Both the position numbers and the translations under genes were made by a program. From Eubacterium sp. (lineage in GTDB: Bacteria > Bacillota > Clostridia > Lachnospirales > Lachnospiraceae), in the NCBI GenBank assembly GCA_017541035.1, contig JAFXZW010000004.1, positions 1 to 39,498 on the forward strand: 39,498 bases of DNA, read 5' to 3'. Shown one piece after another: positions 35,088 through 39,498 of the stretch (position 1 is the first letter of the stretch; every line of letters begins with the position of its first letter). Under the pieces are notes generated by a model that did not search any database, was not told the DNA's origin, and worked only from the letters and a program-made list of their open reading frames with translations.

Positions 35088-37133
35088 ATGGAAGTGATCC
35101 TTGCCAAGAAGGCGGGCTTCTGCTTCGGTGTAAAAAGAGCCGTTGACATGGCCTATGCGGAAGCTGAAAAGAATATAGAAACTCCTGATGCTGACAGGAT
35201 TCCCGTATATACTTACGGGCCGATCATCCATAATGAAGAGGTGACAGGAGATCTGGAACGAAAGGGAGTACGTTGTGTAAATGATCTGGATGAACTGGTT
35301 AACATGCCTCCTTCGGTTGTGATCATACGTTCTCATGGTATCGGTCGTAAGGAGTATGAACAGCTTAAAGAGGCCGGCCACAGGATCGTAGATGCCACAT
35401 GTCCCTTTGTTGGAAATATCCACAGGATCGTCCGGGAAAGCTCGGAAAAAGGAGATGTGATCATCATTGTCGGAGACCCCGGCCACGCTGAGGTGGAAGG
35501 AATCCGTGACTGGTGTGCTGTAAAGCCTTTTATCATTCAGACCGAGGAAGAGATTTCCTCTCTTCCGGATTTTGAAGGAAAGCAGATTACAGTGGTTTCA
35601 CAGACCACATTTCACTTGAAAAAATTTGAAAAAATAGTTGTACTCTTAAAAGAAAAATATTATAATAATATTCGTGTTTGTCAGACTATCTGCAATGCAA
35701 CGGAGGAACGGCAGACTGAAACGCGTGAGATCGCTTCCCGTGTGGATGCGATGATCGTGATTGGAGGAAAGCACAGTTCCAATACCCAGAAGCTTGCGGA
35801 TATCAGCCGACAGGCATGTGAGAATACTTACTATATACAGACACTCGATGATTTGGATTTGACTGCTTTTGAATCGGTACGTAGGGTAGGTATTACAGCG
35901 GGGGCATCTACCCCAAGCAATATTATTAAGGAGGTTCATGACAGCATGTCAGAAGAGAACTTTGAACAGATGTTACAGGAAGAGACTCCCGTTTCTATCC
36001 ATCCGGGACAGATTGTGGAGGGAAGGGTGATCGAGGTTAAGCCGGACGAGATCGTTGTGAATATCAACTACAAGTCTGACGGAATCGTCACAGCAAGTGA
36101 GTATTCTAACAGCCCCGTTGATCTTACCGAAGTAGTGAAGGTAGATGATGCCATTACCGCCAAGGTGCTTAAGGTAAATGATGGTGACGGACAGGTACTC
36201 CTTTCCGTAAAGAAGGTTAAGGCAGAGAAGGCATATGATGCTTTGGAAGAGTCCTTCAATAACGGCTCTACCGTTAAGGGCGTTGTTACTCAGGCAATGA
36301 GCGGCGGCCTCAGCGTATCCGTTGATGAGTGCAGAGTGTTTATCCCTGCAAGCCTTGTATCCGATACCTACGAGAAGAATCTCGAGAAGTATGTCGGACA
36401 GGAAGTTGAGTTTATCATTACCGAGTTCAATCCGCATAAGAGAAGAGTGATCGGTAACCGCAAGCAGCTTGTTGCAGCTCAGAAGAAGGCTGCTGCAGAG
36501 GCTCTGTTCTCCAGAATCGAAGTTGGTCAGACCGTTGAAGGTACAGTAAAGAACGTAACCGATTTCGGTGCATTTATCGATCTGGGTGGAGCAGACGGAC
36601 TGCTTCATATCTCTGAGATGTCCTGGGGACGCGTTGAGAATCCGAAGAAGATCTTCAAGGTCGGTGACATGGTGAAGTGCTTCATCAAGTCCATTGATGG
36701 TGAGAAGATCGCACTTTCTCTCAAGTTTGATGATCAGAATCCGTGGCTGTCCGCAGCTGAAAAGTATGCGATCGGAACGGTTGTAACCGGACGTGTAGCT
36801 AGAATGACTGATTTCGGTGCATTCATTGTTCTGGAGCCGGGAATTGATGCACTTCTGCATGTATCCCAGATTTCCAGCGAGCATGTTGAGAAGCCGTCTG
36901 ATGTTCTGAAGACCGGGGAAACCATTACAGCCAAGGTAGTGGATTTCAAGGGACCGGAGAAGAAGATCAGCCTTTCCATCAAGGCCCTTCTGAAGGATGT
37001 CGAGGCGGATGAGGAGCCTGCTGTCGAAGAAGAGGCAGAGTCCGTTGCCAGCGCAGGTGAGGAAGAATCCGAGACCATCGCGGTACCGGAAGAGGTTGCC
37101 GAGGCAGTAGAAGAGGCTGCTGACGCTGAGTAA
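35088..37133 (+). CDS. ispH: Fusion of 4-hydroxy-3-methylbut-2-enyl diphosphate reductase (IspH) and S1 RNA-binding domains
   Basis: This 681-residue protein has two halves. Residues 1-286 are IspH, the last enzyme of the MEP isoprenoid pathway, with 4Fe-4S cysteines C12 (GFCFGVKRA), C105 (DATCPFVGN) and C202 (ICNATEERQ). Residues about 300-635 hold four S1 domains (starting near 304, 390, 477 and 562); the third and fourth are best conserved (TDFGAFIDLGGADGLLHIS, TDFGAFIVLEPGIDALLHVS), as in ribosomal protein S1. An acidic tail (640-681) ends the protein. Such fusions are known in Clostridia. GAGG precedes ATG 35088. An in-frame Shine-Dalgarno and ATG lie at the domain boundary (see 35928). 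Confidence 0.95.
   Translation: MEVILAKKAGFCFGVKRAVDMAYAEAEKNIETPDADRIPVYTYGPIIHNEEVTGDLERKGVRCVNDLDELVNMPPSVVIIRSHGIGRKEYEQLKEAGHRIVDATCPFVGNIHRIVRESSEKGDVIIIVGDPGHAEVEGIRDWCAVKPFIIQTEEEISSLPDFEGKQITVVSQTTFHLKKFEKIVVLLKEKYYNNIRVCQTICNATEERQTETREIASRVDAMIVIGGKHSSNTQKLADISRQACENTYYIQTLDDLDLTAFESVRRVGITAGASTPSNIIKEVHDSMSEENFEQMLQEETPVSIHPGQIVEGRVIEVKPDEIVVNINYKSDGIVTASEYSNSPVDLTEVVKVDDAITAKVLKVNDGDGQVLLSVKKVKAEKAYDALEESFNNGSTVKGVVTQAMSGGLSVSVDECRVFIPASLVSDTYEKNLEKYVGQEVEFIITEFNPHKRRVIGNRKQLVAAQKKAAAEALFSRIEVGQTVEGTVKNVTDFGAFIDLGGADGLLHISEMSWGRVENPKKIFKVGDMVKCFIKSIDGEKIALSLKFDDQNPWLSAAEKYAIGTVVTGRVARMTDFGAFIVLEPGIDALLHVSQISSEHVEKPSDVLKTGETITAKVVDFKGPEKKISLSIKALLKDVEADEEPAVEEEAESVASAGEEESETIAVPEEVAEAVEEAADAE
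35638..35666 (+). promoter_or_regulatory. Possible internal promoter inside ispH
   Basis: TTGTAC (35638-35643), a 17-base spacer, and a perfect TATAAT (35661-35666) sit in an unusually AT-rich patch of the coding sequence, about 280 bases before the internal start of the S1 part. Confidence 0.3.
35928..35948 (+). promoter_or_regulatory. Internal Shine-Dalgarno and start codon at the IspH/S1 boundary
   Basis: AAGGAGGT (35928-35935) is followed ten bases later by ATG 35946, in frame, at M287. This is exactly where IspH ends and the S1 part begins. Initiation here would give a 395-residue four-S1-domain protein. Confidence 0.45.
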
Positions 37134-37149
37134 ACGAAGCATTTCATGG

Positions 37150-37180
37150 AGCGCATTCCGAAGGGGATGCGCTTCATTTT
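37150..37180 (+). terminator. Probable terminator after the ispH-S1 gene
   Basis: AGCGCATTCC (37150-37159) pairs imperfectly with GGGGATGCGCT (37163-37173), followed by TCATTTT. The stem is good; the T-run is interrupted. Confidence 0.6.
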
Positions 37181-37239
37181 ACGAAAGACAACTTTTTTTG
37201 GGCATGAAGAGATTCCTTTTACTCCGAGGAATATTTCAC

Positions 37240-37268
37240 TTGCATTTTCATACGGTTTATGCTAAACT
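37240..37268 (+). promoter_or_regulatory. Promoter of rplS
   Basis: TTGCAT (37240-37245), a 17-base spacer, and TAAACT (37263-37268) preceded by TGC (extended -10). The start would be near 37275, leaving a leader of about 130 bases with small stems GGACA/TGTCC and CCGG-TTTT-CCGG. A ribosomal-protein leader is possible there, but I cannot match a known one. Confidence 0.55.
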
Positions 37269-37405
37269 GTCGGAGTTGTGATCGTGGCGGTCCGCTGTAT
37301 TCGGGACAAATGAGTGTCCATAGACCGGTTTTCCGGGATTTTCGTTATGATATGATGAGTAGAATGAACGCCTGATCCTGAAAATCTTATTTTGGAGGTT
37401 GTATC

Positions 37406-37759
37406 ATGAACAACACAGAAATCATGAAAAGCATCGAGGATTCTCAGGTGCGCAAGGAGGAACTGAAGTTCCATGTGGGCGATACCGTGCGCGTATCCGC
37501 TATGATCAAGGAAGGAAACCGCTCCCGTATTCAGGTATTTGAAGGTACCGTGATCAAGGAGCAGGGAACAGGAGCAAGAAAGACCTTCACCGTTCGGAAG
37601 AATTCCAACGGCGTTGGTGTTGAGAAGACCTGGCCGGTTAATTCTCCTCTGATCGAGAAGGTTGAGGTTGTTCGCATGGGTAAGGCAAGACGTGCTAAGC
37701 TGTACTACCTGCGTGACCGTGTCGGCAAGCGTGCGAAGGTTAAGGAGATCGTAAGATAA
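37406..37759 (+). CDS. rplS: 50S ribosomal protein L19
   Basis: This 117-residue large-subunit protein sits at the subunit interface. The family pattern is clear: [26 protein letters not shown], then [31 protein letters not shown] and the basic tail [28 protein letters not shown] lies seven bases before ATG 37406. Codon use is strongly biased, as expected for a highly expressed gene. It leads the rplS-lepB-rbgA run found in many Firmicutes. Confidence 0.98.
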   Translation: MNNTEIMKSIEDSQVRKEELKFHVGDTVRVSAMIKEGNRSRIQVFEGTVIKEQGTGARKTFTVRKNSNGVGVEKTWPVNSPLIEKVEVVRMGKARRAKLYYLRDRVGKRAKVKEIVR

Positions 37760-37773
37760 TAAGGAACCTGATG

Positions 37774-37806
37774 GATACCGGAGTTTTGAATAAGGACTCC
37801 GGTATC
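37774..37806 (+). terminator. Hairpin after rplS, possibly an attenuating terminator
   Basis: GATACCGGAGT (37774-37784) pairs perfectly with ACTCCGGTATC (37796-37806). The following TCTCTTATAC is only a partial T-run, so some read-through into lepB is likely. Confidence 0.6.
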
Positions 37807-37859
37807 TCTCTTATACGGGACCTGCATACCGGGACGCGGGTCATTTGGTTTGATCGGTT

Positions 37860-38477
37860 ATGAAGAGAAAGCATATCGGCGGACAGGATTTCATACTCCA
37901 GAAGAAGGAGACACAGAACGAGCAGAAGCAGAAGCGGAAGAAAGTGATCCGCGAGATTCGTGCTCTTCTTCTTGTGGTCTTTTCCGCTGCGGTTCTCGGA
38001 TATGCATTTATCACCTTTGTGATGCAGACCGTAGCGGTGCGGGGGCCGTCCATGGAACCAACCCTCTACAGTAAGGATACCGTGATCCTGAATAAGCTGT
38101 CCTATGTCTTTGGTTCTGTGGAACCGGGGGATGTGGTGGCGATCCGTGCCATTGGAAGCGATGAATATTATGATATCAAACGGGTGATCGGTGTCCCCGG
38201 CGATAAAGTAGCCGTTGTGGGAGGAAAATTTCTTGTAAATGATCAGCCCCTGGATCCTTCCTATGATCCGGGGATCATTACCTCTGTCGGACGGATGACA
38301 TCCTCCGTAACACTGGGGGAAAATGAATACTTTGTTATCGGTGACAATCCCGCCAGCAGTGAGGATTCCCGTTTCTCAACCTATGGAAATGTAACAAAAA
38401 ATTCAATCCGTGACAGAGTGGTTTATGTTCTGACTAAGGAAAGGCGTGGGAGTCTGAAGAATGAACAGTCAAAATGA
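37860..38477 (+). CDS. lepB: Signal peptidase I
   Basis: This 205-residue membrane protease removes signal peptides from secreted proteins on the outer face of the membrane. A basic cytoplasmic N-terminus is followed by one membrane helix (about 34-56). The catalytic dyad is S64 in GPSMEPTL and K107 in DIKRVIGVPGD. The box IGDNPASSEDSRF completes the S26 signature. No convincing ribosome site lies before ATG 37860, and no closer alternative start exists, so expression may depend on upstream translation or RNA structure. Its 3' end overlaps rbgA by 17 bases. Confidence 0.94.
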   Translation: MKRKHIGGQDFILQKKETQNEQKQKRKKVIREIRALLLVVFSAAVLGYAFITFVMQTVAVRGPSMEPTLYSKDTVILNKLSYVFGSVEPGDVVAIRAIGSDEYYDIKRVIGVPGDKVAVVGGKFLVNDQPLDPSYDPGIITSVGRMTSSVTLGENEYFVIGDNPASSEDSRFSTYGNVTKNSIRDRVVYVLTKERRGSLKNEQSK

Positions 38478-39330
38478 CAGAAAACCCGTGATCCAGTGGT
38501 ATCCGGGACATATGACCAGTGCGCTTCGTATGATGCAGGAGAATATGAAGCTGATCGATATCGTGATCGAGTTGCTGGATGCCCGTGTACCCGGGGCCAG
38601 CAAAAATCCTGATATTGATAAGCTGGCCAAGGGAAAATTCCGTCTTCTGATCATGAATAAGGCTGATCTGGCGGATCCTGCAGTGACGGCCCGCTGGAAG
38701 GATTTCTATGAGAAAAAAGGCTTTGCTGTCCTTCTGATGGATTCCCGCAACCGGAAGGATACCCAGCAGGCATCCAAAGCGGTACAGGATATCTGCCGGG
38801 AAAGGATTGAAAGAGACAGGAAGAGAGGAATTGCAGGGCGGACCATCAAGGCTATGGTTGTGGGAATACCGAATGTGGGAAAGTCCACATTTATCAATTC
38901 CTTTGCGGGACGCGCCTCCGCCAAAACCGGAAATAAGCCCGGCGTTACAAGAGGAAAGCAATGGATACGCATTTCAAAGGACATGGATCTTCTGGATACG
39001 CCCGGTATTCTGTGGCCGAAATTCGAGGATCCCGCAATCGGAGAAAGACTGGCGTGGATCAATGCCATCAATGAAGATATCCTGGTTCCGGAGGTGCTTG
39101 CAGAGGGGCTTCTTGCATTTTTACAAAAAACTTGTTGCAATCACATCACAGACAGGTATAAAATCACAGAGGGTATGTCTGTCAGTGAGGCGATGACACA
39201 GATTGCGGACATCAGAAAATGTCTGAAAAAAGGAAATGAACCGGATTATGAAAAAGCAGCAAAATGCCTGCTGGAGGATCTGCGGAGTGGAAGGCTCGGA
39301 CGGATCACGCTGGAGTTTCCGGAGGAGTAG
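38461..39330 (+). CDS. rbgA: Ribosome biogenesis GTPase RbgA (YlqF)
   Basis: This 289-residue circularly permuted GTPase acts in late 50S subunit assembly. The motif order is G4 before G1: NKAD at 66-69, then P-loop GIPNVGKST (135-143), the TRGKQW segment (G2) and DTPGI (G3). The N-terminal WYPGHM is typical of the family, and a C-terminal helical ANTAR-like region follows. GGGAG lies about ten bases before ATG 38461, inside the end of lepB, so translation is probably coupled. Full length. Confidence 0.96.
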   Translation: MNSQNDRKPVIQWYPGHMTSALRMMQENMKLIDIVIELLDARVPGASKNPDIDKLAKGKFRLLIMNKADLADPAVTARWKDFYEKKGFAVLLMDSRNRKDTQQASKAVQDICRERIERDRKRGIAGRTIKAMVVGIPNVGKSTFINSFAGRASAKTGNKPGVTRGKQWIRISKDMDLLDTPGILWPKFEDPAIGERLAWINAINEDILVPEVLAEGLLAFLQKTCCNHITDRYKITEGMSVSEAMTQIADIRKCLKKGNEPDYEKAAKCLLEDLRSGRLGRITLEFPEE

Positions 39331-39335
39331 ATAAA

Positions 39336-39498
39336 ATGGGATATTTTGACGAAGAAGAAAAAAATGCACCGGCGGATGATATGTCCGCTCTTGCTGAAAG
39401 CAAAACTCTCTCAAAGGAAGAAAAGGCTGCAGAGAAGGAAAAGCTGAGACAGGAAAAGCAGCGCGAGAAGGAACTGAAACAGCGTGAGAAGCTGGAGA
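39336..39498 (+). CDS. Start of a charged coiled-coil protein, 3' end outside the window
   Basis: ATG 39336 follows GGAGGAG (39321-39327) by eight bases. The 54 visible residues begin MGYFDEEEKNAPADDMSAL and continue as a lysine/glutamate-rich helix. Nothing further can be identified. In related genomes this position can hold a second signal peptidase I with a charged cytoplasmic head or another envelope gene, but that is a guess. Confidence 0.6.
   Translation, partial: MGYFDEEEKNAPADDMSALAESKTLSKEEKAAEKEKLRQEKQREKELKQREKLE

Noticed and set aside
37275-37405. Known L19 autoregulatory leader
   Set aside because: Small stems exist, but I could not match them to a described leader from sequence alone.

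Overview
The window reads as a stretch of chromosome from a Gram-positive anaerobe of the class Clostridia, most likely Lachnospiraceae. The evidence is the AGGAGG-type ribosome sites, the cmk / ispH-S1 fusion pair, an rplS-lepB-rbgA run, a clostridial biotin-dependent Na+-pump decarboxylase operon, and several lipoproteins with cysteine lipoboxes. Every gene I can support lies on the + strand. I see no tRNA, rRNA, insertion sequence, prophage or CRISPR array. The taxonomic call is inference from gene content.

Region 1 (1-9830), housekeeping and C1 metabolism: the 3' part of a GH94 glycoside phosphorylase, an FtsK/SpoIIIE DNA translocase, fhs and folD (tetrahydrofolate C1 pathway), rimO (ribosomal protein S12 methylthiotransferase) and pgsA (phosphatidylglycerophosphate synthase), closed by a clear terminator.

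Region 2 (9830-20870), c-di-GMP signalling around a sodium-pump operon: a 1008-residue protein with a degenerate GGDEF and an intact EAL domain has its own promoter with a palindrome beside it. Next comes a five-gene operon with a strong promoter and terminator: an MmdA/12S-type carboxyltransferase, an OadG-like lipoprotein, a biotin carrier, the OadB/MmdB membrane subunit, and an OadA/5S-type carboxyltransferase. It carries the parts of a Propionibacterium-type transcarboxylase plus a Na+ pump. A long, nearly perfect hairpin separates the last two genes. A cytosolic diguanylate cyclase with a LacI-like sugar-binding sensor follows.

Region 3 (20870-30100), a tightly packed run: esterase, HI0933/BaiN-type flavoprotein, phosphopentomutase (deoB), then a complete oligopeptide/dipeptide ABC transporter in the order ATPase, ATPase, binding lipoprotein, permease, permease, mostly with overlapping stops and starts.

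Region 4 (30100-34280), accessory genes: a UBA-like membrane protein, a thermolysin-like (M4) lipoprotein metalloprotease with its own extended -10 promoter, and an unrecognised helical protein whose 5' end looks frameshifted.

Region 5 (34280-39498), core translation and envelope genes: cmk, the ispH-S1 fusion (with a possible internal promoter and Shine-Dalgarno at the domain boundary), rplS, lepB, rbgA (ylqF), and the start of a charged coiled-coil protein cut by the window end.

Nothing here is a clear-cut new defence or mobile system. The strongest candidates for a second look are the mixed transcarboxylase/Na+-pump operon with its intercistronic hairpin, possible independent production of the S1 half of the ispH fusion, the sugar-sensor diguanylate cyclase, and the frameshifted unknown gene.
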